Part shown: positions 24,041-33,008 of the stretch, in pieces
How the letters are laid out: each line of letters begins with the position of its first letter
Numbering within the stretch: the first letter of the stretch is position 1
Source of the DNA: Flagellimonas aequoris
GTDB lineage: Bacteria; Bacteroidota; Bacteroidia; Flavobacteriales; Flavobacteriaceae
Length of the DNA stretch: 64,000 nt
NCBI RefSeq assembly: GCF_003584165.1
Contig: NZ_QXFJ01000023.1
Location: 465,811-529,810 of the forward strand
Direction: 5' to 3'
Notes under the pieces: generated by a model
Told to the model about the DNA's origin: nothing
Seen by the model: the letters and a program-made list of their open reading frames with translations, nothing else
Databases searched by the model: none
Translations under genes and position numbers: made by a program

Positions 24041-25039
24041 ATGTTTGAAAATATAGAATTTGCAAATCCTGAGTTCTTTTGGCTGCTTTTGTTGCTGCCA
24101 CTGGCTTTGCTATGGTATTTTTTCAAGCGGAAAAATGAAATGGCATCCCTTCGCATTTCTAGCATCAAGGGATTTACCGTGAGCAATTGGGCATCCAAGG
24201 CCAAGCCGGTTCTTTTCATTATGCGTTTGTTGGCACTGGCTGCCATTGTAACGGCACTTGCACGGCCACAGACCGAGGACATTTCCACCCGTACCAAGAC
24301 CACCAAGGGTATTGATATTGTGATGGCCATCGACGTTTCATCCAGTATGTTGGCCCGCGACCTGAAACCCAATAGGCTTTCCGCCTTGAAGGAAGTTGCT
24401 GCCAACTTTATTAAGGAACGTCCCAACGATCGTATCGGTATTGTGGGCTATGCCGGGGAAAGCTATACCAAGACCCCGATTACCAGCGACAAGACAATCG
24501 TTTTGAACGCCCTCAACGATATCACCTATGGTGAACTGGAAGATGGTACGGCCATTGGCATGGGATTGGCCACAGCAGTAAACCGATTGAAGGAAAGCAA
24601 GGCAGTGAGTAAGGTCATCATCCTATTGACCGATGGGGTGAACAACTCCGGTTTCATTGAACCCAAGACCGCAGCCGATCTTGCCGTGGAATTCGGGATC
24701 AAAACCTATACCATTGGGTTGGGTACCAACGGAAACGCACTGTCGCCCATCGCCTATAACAGCGATGGTTCGTACCGATATGGCATGAGAGAGGTGCAAA
24801 TCGACGAGGATCTACTCAAGGAAATTGCGAATGTTACCGGCGGTAAATATTTCCGGGCAACGGACAACGAATCCTTGGAAGAAATCTATGACGAGATCAA
24901 TAAATTGGAAAAAACGGAAATAGAGGAATTCAAATATTACAAGTACGAGGAAAAATTCCGCCCCTTGATATTTTTGGCAGGCATTTTTCTATTGTTGGAA
25001 TGGGGATTGCGCAATTCCATATTTAAAAGTTTTATTTAA
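24041..25039 (+). CDS. batA: VWA-domain protein BatA
   Basis: The 332-residue membrane protein has an N-terminal pair of hydrophobic segments (FFWLLLLLPLALLWYFF; LFIMRLLALAAIVTALA), a von Willebrand A domain with complete MIDAS motif (DIVMAIDVSSSMLARDL, then a TPITSDKTI Thr and LLTDGVNNSG Asp), and a C-terminal membrane helix. The domain faces the periplasm. It begins right at the preceding stop and ends 3 bp before batB. The Bat proteins were linked to aerotolerance in Bacteroides; the metal-dependent partner is unknown. Confidence 0.93.
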   Translation: MFENIEFANPEFFWLLLLLPLALLWYFFKRKNEMASLRISSIKGFTVSNWASKAKPVLFIMRLLALAAIVTALARPQTEDISTRTKTTKGIDIVMAIDVSSSMLARDLKPNRLSALKEVAANFIKERPNDRIGIVGYAGESYTKTPITSDKTIVLNALNDITYGELEDGTAIGMGLATAVNRLKESKAVSKVIILLTDGVNNSGFIEPKTAADLAVEFGIKTYTIGLGTNGNALSPIAYNSDGSYRYGMREVQIDEDLLKEIANVTGGKYFRATDNESLEEIYDEINKLEKTEIEEFKYYKYEEKFRPLIFLAGIFLLLEWGLRNSIFKSFI

Positions 25040-25042
25040 GGA

Positions 25043-26089
25043 ATGATTCAGTTCGACGAAAAAATATATTTCTACCTTTTGGCCATTATCCCGGTAATGG
25101 TTCTGGCCTTCTTTTTTCTTCAAATCTGGAAAAAAAGGACCCAAAAACGATTCGCCAAGTCCAAATTGCTCAGGCGTTTGGCACCTAATCGTTCCAGTTT
25201 CAAATCAGCGGTTAAATTGGCTTTCCTCTTGGCGGGCCTTTCGTTCTTGATCCTTGGACTTGTAAACCCCAAGATAGGAACCAAATTGGAGACAGTAAAA
25301 CGAGAGGGGGTCGATATTGTTTTCGCAATCGATGTGTCCAAAAGCATGTTGGCCGAGGACATTGCCCCCAACCGATTGGAAAAAGCAAAACGAATTGTTT
25401 CCGAAATCATCAACCAACTGGCAAGTGACCGTATCGGTATCATTGCCTATGCCGGGCAAGCATATCCACAACTTCCGATCACCACGGACTATGGGGCGGC
25501 CAAAATGTTCTTACAGAGCATGAACACCGATATGCTTTCCTCCCAAGGGACCGCCATTGACGCCGCCATTGATTTGGCCAGCACCTATTACGATGATTCC
25601 CAACAGACCAACAGGGTGCTTTTTATCGTTTCCGATGGAGAGGACCATTCGGAAAGTTCTACCACGGCCGCGGTTGAAAATGCTACCCAAAATGGCATCC
25701 GGATCTTTACCATTGGGGTGGGAAAGGCGAAAGGCGCGCCCATTCCCATCAAAAGAAATGGTATTGTGGAAAGCCTGAAAAAAGACAATCAAGGAGAAGT
25801 GGTCATTACCAAATTGAACGAGGCCATTCTTACCGATATTGCCGAAAGGGGCAACGGCGAATATATTGATGGTTCCAATACGGATGACGCAGTGGAATAC
25901 ATCAAGGAACAACTGAACAGGATGGACAAGACCGAGTTTGAGGCCAAGCAGTTCGCGGAATACAAGGATCAATTCCAATGGTTCCTTGCTGCTGGATTTT
26001 TATTTCTATTTTTGGACATCTTCGTTCTGGACAGAAAAACCCAATGGTTGAAAAAACTAAATCTTTTTAATGAGCATGATGATGACTAA
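25043..26089 (+). CDS. batB: VWA-domain protein BatB
   Basis: The 348-residue paralogue of BatA has N-terminal membrane helices (YFYLLAIIPVMVLAFFFLQI; LAFLLAGLSFLILGLV), a VWA domain with MIDAS motif IVFAIDVSKSMLAEDI and FIVSDGEDHSESS, and a C-terminal helix (WFLAAGFLFLFLDIFVL). Its end overlaps batC by 20 bp. BatA and BatB are expected to form a complex in the inner membrane. Confidence 0.93.
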   Translation: MIQFDEKIYFYLLAIIPVMVLAFFFLQIWKKRTQKRFAKSKLLRRLAPNRSSFKSAVKLAFLLAGLSFLILGLVNPKIGTKLETVKREGVDIVFAIDVSKSMLAEDIAPNRLEKAKRIVSEIINQLASDRIGIIAYAGQAYPQLPITTDYGAAKMFLQSMNTDMLSSQGTAIDAAIDLASTYYDDSQQTNRVLFIVSDGEDHSESSTTAAVENATQNGIRIFTIGVGKAKGAPIPIKRNGIVESLKKDNQGEVVITKLNEAILTDIAERGNGEYIDGSNTDDAVEYIKEQLNRMDKTEFEAKQFAEYKDQFQWFLAAGFLFLFLDIFVLDRKTQWLKKLNLFNEHDDD

Positions 26090-26978
26090 GATAAGATTGG
26101 TGTTTGGACTATTGCTTTGTTTTGGATGGGTCCAAGCACAGGATGACGCTGCCGAAAAGGCACAAAAAGAAGCCGAAAAGGCCCTGAGGGCTTCCACAAA
26201 TCTCACATACGAGGCCAACCAGGAACTTACCGCCAACGATTTTGTGGGCGCTGAATCCGAATACAGAAGGGCCATTTCCAAAAGTGACAAAAACGCAGCT
26301 GCGCCCTTTAATTTGGGAAATGCATACTATAACAGGGAAAGTTATGGTGAAGCTTTTGGCCGATACAAACAAGCAGGGGACGCCGCGGAGGACAAAGCCG
26401 AAAAACATAAAGCTTTCCACAACATGGGCAATGTGTTCATGAAGAACAAGGAATACGAAAAAGCCGTGGAGGCCTACAAGGAAGCGTTGCGGAACAATCC
26501 CGACGACGAGGAAACCCGTTACAATCTGGCCCTTGCCAAGAAAATGTTGGAAAAACAACAGGACGAGCAAAAGAACGATCAAGATCAAAACAAGGACAAC
26601 CAGGACAAGCAGGATCAAAAAGATAAAAACCAAGACAAGCAGGACCAAAAAAACGAAGGCGGCGACAACGACAAGCAGGACGAGGGCAAACAGAACGAGG
26701 ACGAGAACAAGGACAAGGGAGATCAAGGAGAAAATGGGGAGGATAAACCTGAGGAAAACCAAAAGGGAGACGGTGACCAAAAGAAAGAGCAGGAGAAAAA
26801 ACCCAACGAAGGAGATCAGCCCCAAGACCAAAAACAGCAGCCTAGACCCAATCAACTGTCCAAGCAACAGATACAAAACCTGCTAGAAGCTATGCAGAAC
26901 GAAGAGAAAAAGGTGCAGGAAAAGATGGAGGCTAGAAAGGTACGTGGACAGAAGGTTAAAAACGAAAAAGACTGGTAA
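26070..26978 (+). CDS. batC: TPR protein BatC with a long charged low-complexity region
   Basis: The 302-residue protein has a signal peptide (RLVFGLLLCFGWVQA), three TPR-like repeats (residues 40-160; NNPDDEETRYNLALAKKMLE closes them), then about 100 residues of Asp/Lys/Gln/Asn/Glu-rich repeats built on DKQDQKDKN-type units, and an amphipathic end (QLSKQQIQNLLEAMQNEEKK). Several ATGs lie within the first five codons. The charged tract is also typical of BatC in other Bacteroidota. It overlaps batB (20 bp) and touches batD. Confidence 0.9.
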   Translation: MSMMMTKIRLVFGLLLCFGWVQAQDDAAEKAQKEAEKALRASTNLTYEANQELTANDFVGAESEYRRAISKSDKNAAAPFNLGNAYYNRESYGEAFGRYKQAGDAAEDKAEKHKAFHNMGNVFMKNKEYEKAVEAYKEALRNNPDDEETRYNLALAKKMLEKQQDEQKNDQDQNKDNQDKQDQKDKNQDKQDQKNEGGDNDKQDEGKQNEDENKDKGDQGENGEDKPEENQKGDGDQKKEQEKKPNEGDQPQDQKQQPRPNQLSKQQIQNLLEAMQNEEKKVQEKMEARKVRGQKVKNEKDW

Positions 26979-28762
26979 TGAAGATGCTAAGGGGCAACAT
27001 ATTACTTTTCTTGGCGATGGTGTTCCTATCGGGTTCCATGGTCCATGCCCAGAATGACGAAATTACCTTTACCATGAACCTCAGCAAGGAGAAGCTCGGG
27101 ATAAATGAACGCCTCCGTGTCGATTTTACCATGAACAAGGACGGGGATAATTTCACTCCGCCTGCCTTCGAAAATTTTAAGGTGGTCATGGGCCCTTCAC
27201 AATCCATAAGTTCTTCATGGATTAATGGTAAACGCACTTTTTCCAAAACCTACACTTACATCCTTTTACCTACTGCGAGGGGAAATTTTACGATTCAACA
27301 AGCTACAATAGAAATTGCAGGCGAAACCTATAAAACAACCCCAAAAACTGTGGAGGTCACCGCGGCGGTGGATAGGCCCAATGGTGAAAAGACAGTGGAT
27401 GATGTGGCCGACGAAAGCCTTCACTTGGTGGCGGAGGTTTCAAAGGACAACCCCTATTTGAACGAAGCCGTGACCGTGGTCTACAAGCTTTACGTTAGTC
27501 CGGATATCAGCGTGACCAACTATCGCCCGTTGGACAATCCCACCTATAACAATTTTTGGAGCCAAGATATACCTGTTACCAAACACACCGCGCAAAATGG
27601 CACTTATGAAGGGAAGCCATTTCGCTATGTGGTGCTGAAACGCGTGGTACTATATCCACAAAAGTCAGGTCAATTGGAGATCGAGCCACTTTCCTTGGAA
27701 ATTTTTGTGGATGTCCCTACCAATCGAAGGGATTTCTTTGGTGGAAGAATCTATACCCAGACCAGTAAAACGGTATCGGCCGGGAATAGGACCATTAACG
27801 TAAAATCTCTACCCGAAGCTGGAAAGCCTGCTGATTTTAGCGGTGCCGTAGGTGATTTTGAATTCAGTGTGACCACCAGCAAGGACCAATTGAATGCCTC
27901 GGAATCGCTTCAGGCCAAGGTTGAGATTTCAGGTAAAGGAAACTTAAAATTGTTCCAGTTGCCCAAACCAGAACTACCCAGTTCGTTGGAAGTTTACGAC
28001 CCAGAACACGAGGAGGACATCAATACATATAGCACAGGAATGGAAGGTAAAGTGGTTGACAACTACACCATAGTACCCTCGTTTAGGGGTAAATATCCCA
28101 TTCCCAGTATTCCGTTCAGTTATTTCAACCCCGCAACAGGCAAGTATGTGACCTTGCATTCCGATGAAATCAATATTGAGGTGATGGAAGGTCCTGTAAG
28201 TTCTGCGGACAATCTTGCTACCGGTTCAACAACTAACAAGCAACTGGTGGTTCCAACGGGCAAGCAGTTCCATTTTATCAAGATAAATCCAAATTTGAGT
28301 GCCATTGGAAGCCATGATTTCTTTGGATCCAGAAGCTTTTTTATTCTACTGTTGGTGCCATTTTTGTTGATTCCCATTGCCATTTTTACTTCAAAGAAAA
28401 GGGAGGCCATTGCCAGTGATGTGATTGGGAACAAAATCAAACAGGCCAACAGATTGGCCAAAAAATACCTCTCTGCAGCAAAAAGAGACCTTGGCAACAA
28501 AGAAGCCTTTTACGTAGCGCTTGAAAAAGGTCTGCACAACTATCTGAAAGCCAAGTTGAACATCGAAACCACTGAATTCAGTAAAGAAAAGATTACTGGC
28601 ATTTTGAAAGGAAAGCAAGTGGACCAAGAAGATATCCAAGGGTTTATTGGTCTGCTCACCAGTTGTGAAATGGCCCGTTACAGCCCCTACACACAAGTGC
28701 AGATGCAGAACGATTATGACAAAGCAAGTGAAGTAATCTCTAAATTGGACAAGCAATTATGA
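26978..28762 (+). CDS. batD: BatD oxygen-tolerance protein
   Basis: The 594-residue protein has a signal peptide (LLFLAMVFLSGSMVHAQ), a large periplasmic beta-rich region (residues 25-440) with the BatD signature LGINERLRVDFTMNKDGDNF, SQSISSSWINGKRTFSKTYT and YILLPTARGNFTI, one membrane helix (about 448-468, FFILLLVPFLLIPIAIF), and a cytoplasmic helical tail. It may be a scaffold for BatA/BatB. Start and stop overlap neighbours by a few bases, so translation is coupled. Confidence 0.92.
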   Translation: MKMLRGNILLFLAMVFLSGSMVHAQNDEITFTMNLSKEKLGINERLRVDFTMNKDGDNFTPPAFENFKVVMGPSQSISSSWINGKRTFSKTYTYILLPTARGNFTIQQATIEIAGETYKTTPKTVEVTAAVDRPNGEKTVDDVADESLHLVAEVSKDNPYLNEAVTVVYKLYVSPDISVTNYRPLDNPTYNNFWSQDIPVTKHTAQNGTYEGKPFRYVVLKRVVLYPQKSGQLEIEPLSLEIFVDVPTNRRDFFGGRIYTQTSKTVSAGNRTINVKSLPEAGKPADFSGAVGDFEFSVTTSKDQLNASESLQAKVEISGKGNLKLFQLPKPELPSSLEVYDPEHEEDINTYSTGMEGKVVDNYTIVPSFRGKYPIPSIPFSYFNPATGKYVTLHSDEINIEVMEGPVSSADNLATGSTTNKQLVVPTGKQFHFIKINPNLSAIGSHDFFGSRSFFILLLVPFLLIPIAIFTSKKREAIASDVIGNKIKQANRLAKKYLSAAKRDLGNKEAFYVALEKGLHNYLKAKLNIETTEFSKEKITGILKGKQVDQEDIQGFIGLLTSCEMARYSPYTQVQMQNDYDKASEVISKLDKQL

Positions 28763-29523
28763 GCATGAAGACGTTATTCATATGGATGTCCCTTTTCTAT
28801 TTGTCCACAGGGTTCGCTCAAAATGAGACCTTGTTCTCACAAGCCACGGAATATTATAACAACGGTCAATATTCCAAGGCCATTGAAAACTATAACGCCA
28901 TCTTGGAAAATGGCGAACATTCCGCATCCCTCTACTTTAATATGGGGAATTGTTATTACAAACTGAACAATATAGGCCCGAGTATTTATTATTATGAGAA
29001 AGCCCTTTTATTGGCCCCTAACGATAGTGAGATCCTCAACAACTTGGCCTATGCCCAAAATATGCGATTGGACGCCATTGAGGAAATGCCCAAAACGGAG
29101 ATTTCTAAAATCTATAATGGGGTGGTGGGCCTTTTTACCTATAATGGATGGGCCTATCTTGCCGTAGTTTTGGTCATGCTGTTCGTTATCCTCTACCTCA
29201 CCTACTTTTTCCTTAGAAGTGCCAACAAAAAACGGATTTCCTTTATAGCAAGTATATTTTCCATAACGCTTGGTGTGCTCTGTGTGTTGATGGCATATCT
29301 TCAGCAGCAACAGGAGAAAAAAGATGATCCCGCCATTGTGTTCAGCAAGGAAGTAAAGGTTTCTTCAGAGCCCAATAAAAACAGTGAGGCTGTCTTTACC
29401 CTTCATGAAGGCACCAAGGTAAATGTCCTTGAAGAGCTGGATGGGTGGGAAAAAATATGGATTGCCGATGGGCAAACCGGGTGGCTTTTGAGCAATGATA
29501 TTAAGAAAATCAAGGACTTTTAG
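28759..29523 (+). CDS. batE: TPR/SH3-domain protein BatE
   Basis: The 254-residue protein has a signal peptide (MKTLFIWMSLFYLSTGFAQ), two or three TPRs (ATEYYNNGQYSKAIENYNAI, YFNMGNCYYKLNNIGPSIYY), two membrane helices (about 133-155 and 165-183) and a C-terminal bacterial SH3 domain (VFTLHEGTKVNVLEELDGWE, then KIWIADGQTGWLLSND). It is the last gene of the Bat operon. No clear terminator follows; a weak promoter-like TTATTTTTACC lies in the next 55 bp. Confidence 0.92.
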   Translation: MSMKTLFIWMSLFYLSTGFAQNETLFSQATEYYNNGQYSKAIENYNAILENGEHSASLYFNMGNCYYKLNNIGPSIYYYEKALLLAPNDSEILNNLAYAQNMRLDAIEEMPKTEISKIYNGVVGLFTYNGWAYLAVVLVMLFVILYLTYFFLRSANKKRISFIASIFSITLGVLCVLMAYLQQQQEKKDDPAIVFSKEVKVSSEPNKNSEAVFTLHEGTKVNVLEELDGWEKIWIADGQTGWLLSNDIKKIKDF

Positions 29524-29577
29524 CCAAAAAAGCTCCGTCATACCCTTATTTCGTTATTTTTACCAAAAAATGGTCCT

Positions 29578-29892
29578 GTGCTAAAAACATTGGTTTTTCC
29601 AATTTTATCCCTGATGCTGATAGGTTGCCTGTTGGTATCTCCCATTGTACCCTTTTTGGACAAGGAATTGGGGAAGACCATGATTTTTGGTTCTGCAGAA
29701 GAGGAAAAAAGCAGCAAAAAAGAAGAAGCTGAAAAGAATTTTGATGAATTAGATCTGTACATCAAAAGTTTTTATGAACTGTCTTTTTACCAAGTTCCAC
29801 AACAACAGGATATTAGCTCCTCAAGGTATATTTTTCCGACCATGGAGTTTTCCATGGAAATCCTTGACCCCCCTCCCAAGGTATTGATTTAA
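29578..29892 (+). CDS. small membrane-anchored hypothetical protein upstream of the SulP gene
   Basis: The 104-residue protein has a GTG start, one N-terminal hydrophobic stretch with a possible lipobox-like LIGC (PILSLMLIGCLLVSPIVPFL) and an acidic/lysine-rich segment (SAEEEKSSKKEEAEKNFDEL). I recognise no family. A 77 bp gap holding a perfect hairpin separates it from the SulP gene, so a functional tie to the transporter is possible but not shown. Confidence 0.6.
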   Translation: MLKTLVFPILSLMLIGCLLVSPIVPFLDKELGKTMIFGSAEEEKSSKKEEAEKNFDELDLYIKSFYELSFYQVPQQQDISSSRYIFPTMEFSMEILDPPPKVLI

Positions 29893-29923
29893 GACCCTTC
29901 CTCATTTAAATCAATTTCTAACC

Positions 29924-29952
29924 TTCTCCTATGGGCAATGTCCCTAGGAGAA
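29924..29952 (+). promoter_or_regulatory. strong inverted repeat just upstream of the SulP transporter gene
   Basis: TTCTCCTA and TAGGAGAA are perfect 8-base arms around an inner GGG/CCC pair, ending 16 bases before the ATG. No T run follows, so it is not a standard terminator. An operator or a 5'-leader hairpin over the initiation region are the likely readings. Confidence 0.6.
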
Positions 29953-29968
29953 CCTAACTTATTTATTC

Positions 29969-31561
29969 ATGTTCAAGTATATTAAAAACGACTTGCCAGC
30001 CAGTATCGTGGTGTTCTTTGTGGCCCTTCCACTTTGTTTGGGCATCGCATTGGCGAGCGGGGCACCCCTGTTTTCCGGGCTCATTGCCGGAATCATAGGA
30101 GGAATCGTGGTGGGTGCCCTTAGTGGTTCACAGATTGGGGTAAGTGGTCCGGCTGCCGGTTTGGCCGCCATCGTGCTCACTGCTATCGGGACCTTGGGTG
30201 GTTATCAAAACTTTTTGGTCGCTGTGGTCATCGCCGGCCTAATCCAAATACTGTTTGGTGTTCTAAGGGCTGGGGTCATTGCCTATTACTTTCCCTCCTC
30301 TGTCATCAAAGGAATGCTCACTGGCATCGGTATTATCATTATCTTAAAACAGATTCCCCATTTTTTTGGGTACGATGCCGATCCCGAAGGAGACTGGGCC
30401 TTTTTTCAAGTGGATGGTGAAAATACCTTCAGTGAAATTGTCAATACTATTAATTCCATAAGCCCTGGCGCTTCCCTTATAGCTATCATTGCCTTGGCCA
30501 TTTTAATCCTTTGGAATCAAGTGCTGAGCAAAAAAGCAAAGATTTTCGAATTAGTCCAAGGTCCATTGGTTGCCGTGGTATTGGGCATACTTTATTATGC
30601 CTTCACCAAAGGTGAGGCTATTTGGGGGATTGCAGATGAACATTTGGTAAAAGTACCTGTTCCTGAAGGTTTTGAATCTTTTATTGGATTGTTCAGTTTT
30701 CCCAATTTTTCAGCCATAACCAATACCGAAATTTGGATCACGGCCTTTACCATGGCTTTGGTGGCCAGTTTGGAAACACTTTTGTGCGTGGAAGCCACGG
30801 ACAAACTTGACCCTTTAAAAAGAGTAACCCCAGCCAATCGTGAACTACTGGCGCAAGGAATTGGAAACAGTCTTTCCGGTCTCATTGGTGGATTGCCCAT
30901 AACCCAGGTAATTGTGCGTAGTTCGGCCAACATCCAATCTGGAGGGAGAACCAAACTTTCCGCCATTCTGCATGGTTTTTTGCTTCTTGCCTCTGTATTG
31001 ATCATTCCAAGACTACTTAATATGATTCCCCTTTCGGTGTTGGCTGCCATCCTGTTCATTGTTGGTTATAAACTGGCCAAGCCCAGTTTGTTCAAGACCA
31101 TGTTCAAGGCAGGATGGAAACAATTTATTCCTTTTATCGTGACCGTTGTCGGAATCGTATTTGCGGATCTTTTGGTGGGCATTACCCTTGGTTTGGGTGT
31201 GGGCATCATTGTAATTTTGATCAAGAGCTACCAAAACTCCCACTTTCTTCACATTCAGGAAAAGGGAAATGATGGGCATCGCATTAAAATGACCTTGGCC
31301 GAGGAGGTGACTTTCTTCAATAAAGGGGCAATCCTAAAAGAATTAGATCGTATTCCGGAAAATTCATATCTTGAATTGGATGTTGCCAACACCAAATATT
31401 TGGACAACGACATCATTGAAATATTACAAGATTTCGGAAGTAAGGCAAAAAACAGGAATATTCACATTAAATTGATTTCAGAAAGAGGCATAGAGGACAA
31501 TCCAGAGGATTACATTCAATTTTTTAAGAAACCAAAAAACCAGCATAACAACAGCAAATGA
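29969..31561 (+). CDS. SulP-family inorganic anion transporter (probable bicarbonate transporter)
   Basis: The 530-residue protein has about 12-14 membrane segments. The SulP core starts with LPASIVVFFVALPLCLGIAL and GAPLFSGLIAGIIGG, and has SGPAAGLAAIVL and the NRELLAQGIGNSLSGLIGGL then PITQVIVRSSANIQSGGRT signature. A degenerate STAS-like domain closes the protein (residues 435-515, LAEEVTFFNKGAILKELDRI, YLELDVANTKYLDNDIIEIL). Sulfate is the classic substrate. The 4-bp overlap with a beta-carbonic anhydrase gene points to bicarbonate or coupled CO2/HCO3- handling. Confidence 0.92.
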   Translation: MFKYIKNDLPASIVVFFVALPLCLGIALASGAPLFSGLIAGIIGGIVVGALSGSQIGVSGPAAGLAAIVLTAIGTLGGYQNFLVAVVIAGLIQILFGVLRAGVIAYYFPSSVIKGMLTGIGIIIILKQIPHFFGYDADPEGDWAFFQVDGENTFSEIVNTINSISPGASLIAIIALAILILWNQVLSKKAKIFELVQGPLVAVVLGILYYAFTKGEAIWGIADEHLVKVPVPEGFESFIGLFSFPNFSAITNTEIWITAFTMALVASLETLLCVEATDKLDPLKRVTPANRELLAQGIGNSLSGLIGGLPITQVIVRSSANIQSGGRTKLSAILHGFLLLASVLIIPRLLNMIPLSVLAAILFIVGYKLAKPSLFKTMFKAGWKQFIPFIVTVVGIVFADLLVGITLGLGVGIIVILIKSYQNSHFLHIQEKGNDGHRIKMTLAEEVTFFNKGAILKELDRIPENSYLELDVANTKYLDNDIIEILQDFGSKAKNRNIHIKLISERGIEDNPEDYIQFFKKPKNQHNNSK

Positions 31562-32184
31562 AAGCACATACCAAAGAAACGCAGTCGACCATGACTCCAG
31601 AAAAAGCCCTTCAGTTTTTGAAAGAAGGCAATGAGCGTTTTCAAAATAATCTTAAGGCCAATAGAAACCTTTTACAGCAAGTGAACGAAACCAAGGATGG
31701 GCAATTCCCATTTGCCACTATCCTAAGCTGTATCGATTCTAGGGTATCGGCCGAATTGGTCTTTGACCAAGGTTTGGGAGACATTTTTAGTATTCGGATA
31801 GCTGGCAATTTTATAAACCAGGATATTCTAGGAAGTATGGAATTTGCGTGCAAACTGGCAGGTACCAAATTGGTGGTCGTACTCGGACATACGAGTTGCG
31901 GGGCCGTAAAAGGAGCATGCGACCATGCCCGGTTGGGTAACCTAACTTCACTGATAAACAAGATTGAACCGGCCGTATATGCCACCAAAGAACCTAAAGA
32001 TGAGGAATTAAGGAATTCCGAAAATTCAGAGTTTGTGGATGCTGTGGCAATCAAGAACGTGGAAATGGCCTTGGAAAATATTAGGAACCAAAGCGTAATC
32101 CTGAAAGAAATGGAACAAAAAGGGGAAATCGCCATTGTAGGTGCCATGTACGACCTTTCTGATGGTAAGGTCACCTTTTTATAA
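31558..32184 (+). CDS. beta-class carbonic anhydrase
   Basis: The 208-residue zinc enzyme interconverts CO2 and bicarbonate. The beta-class zinc ligands are complete: Cys58 with the Asp60/Arg62 dyad in SCIDSRVSAE, and His111 with Cys114 in GHTSCGAVKGAC. No signal peptide, so cytoplasmic. It overlaps the SulP gene (ATGA), and such pairs (sometimes fused) occur widely, which supports a joint role in bicarbonate supply or pH control. A textbook terminator follows. Confidence 0.95.
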   Translation: MKAHTKETQSTMTPEKALQFLKEGNERFQNNLKANRNLLQQVNETKDGQFPFATILSCIDSRVSAELVFDQGLGDIFSIRIAGNFINQDILGSMEFACKLAGTKLVVVLGHTSCGAVKGACDHARLGNLTSLINKIEPAVYATKEPKDEELRNSENSEFVDAVAIKNVEMALENIRNQSVILKEMEQKGEIAIVGAMYDLSDGKVTFL

Positions 32185-32197
32185 AATTGAAGATCTT

Positions 32198-32231
32198 AAA
32201 AAGGCCGGTGAACAAGTTCACCGGCCTTTTT
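32198..32231 (+). terminator. intrinsic terminator after the carbonic anhydrase gene
   Basis: A perfect 11-bp stem GGCCGGTGAAC / GTTCACCGGCC is flanked by AAAAA and TTTTT; it probably works in both directions. Confidence 0.93.
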
Positions 32232-32303
32232 GTTTAGAGTCTTTTCTACTCAAATAATTTGCACCCTATCTGACCAATCCCTTATTTTATCTTTTCAAAA
32301 GAA

Positions 32304-33008
32304 TTGCCCAAGACCATGCTTGCACTAAAATTTCCCAATGACTCCGGCCCCATTTATTTGGAAACCATGGATGGTCGCTTTCCTGTAGAACCTTTCAATA
32401 CCTTCAGCAACCTGGTTTTCTTGGCCCTCATCATTTACTGGGGAATCAAGGTCTACAAAAATCCAAAGCAGCACTTGTTTTTGGCTTGGATGATACCCAT
32501 AATTGCCATCAGTTATGTGGGCGGCACCGTTTACCACGCCACACGGAGCCATGAATTTTGGTTGCGGTTGGATTGGATGCCCATTTTGTTCCTATGTGTG
32601 GCACTGGTGGTCTATTTTATTTTTAAACTGGTCGGCACTTGGTGGAAACGAATCTTGCTCATCGCTTTGGTTTTGGGTGCCTCCTACCTATTGAGGATAC
32701 TTCCCATTCCCCCGGGCCTTCGGATTTCCTTGGGCTATGTCATCAGCGCGGGGACCATCTTGGTGCCCATTGTGTGGTACTTAGTAAGGACCCGGGGCAG
32801 GAATCTATACTTGGTCATCCTTGCCTTTGGAATTTTTGGGGTTGCCCTCACGTTCAGGATCCTGGACAAATCGCAAACCTTGTTCCCAATGGGAACACAT
32901 TGGTTGTGGCATTTTTTCGGTGGAATTGCGGTACATTTCCTAATGGCCTATATATTCAAGGACAATTTGCTAAATTTGTCGGCCAATAGTGCCATCGAAC
33001 ATGATTGA
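32304..33008 (+). CDS. CREST-superfamily (alkaline ceramidase-like) membrane hydrolase
   Basis: The 234-residue protein has seven predicted membrane helices. CREST/ceramidase features are in order: EPFNTFSNLVFLALI (Ser/Asn motif), YVGGTVYHATRSHEFW (conserved His), LRLDWMPI (Asp) and the C-terminal GTHWLWHFFGGIAVH (two His), forming the metal site of this hydrolase superfamily. An in-frame ATG four codons in is an alternative start. Substrate unknown; sphingolipids, made by some Bacteroidota, are a possibility. The 3' end overlaps pheS by 8 bp. Confidence 0.8.
   Translation: MPKTMLALKFPNDSGPIYLETMDGRFPVEPFNTFSNLVFLALIIYWGIKVYKNPKQHLFLAWMIPIIAISYVGGTVYHATRSHEFWLRLDWMPILFLCVALVVYFIFKLVGTWWKRILLIALVLGASYLLRILPIPPGLRISLGYVISAGTILVPIVWYLVRTRGRNLYLVILAFGIFGVALTFRILDKSQTLFPMGTHWLWHFFGGIAVHFLMAYIFKDNLLNLSANSAIEHD

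Noticed and set aside
26109..26876. Long hydrophobic minus-strand frame and the Lys/Thr/Arg-rich plus-strand frame at 26533-26886
   Set aside because: Both are shadows of the low-complexity AAN/GAC-rich part of batC, whose repeats leave other frames open.
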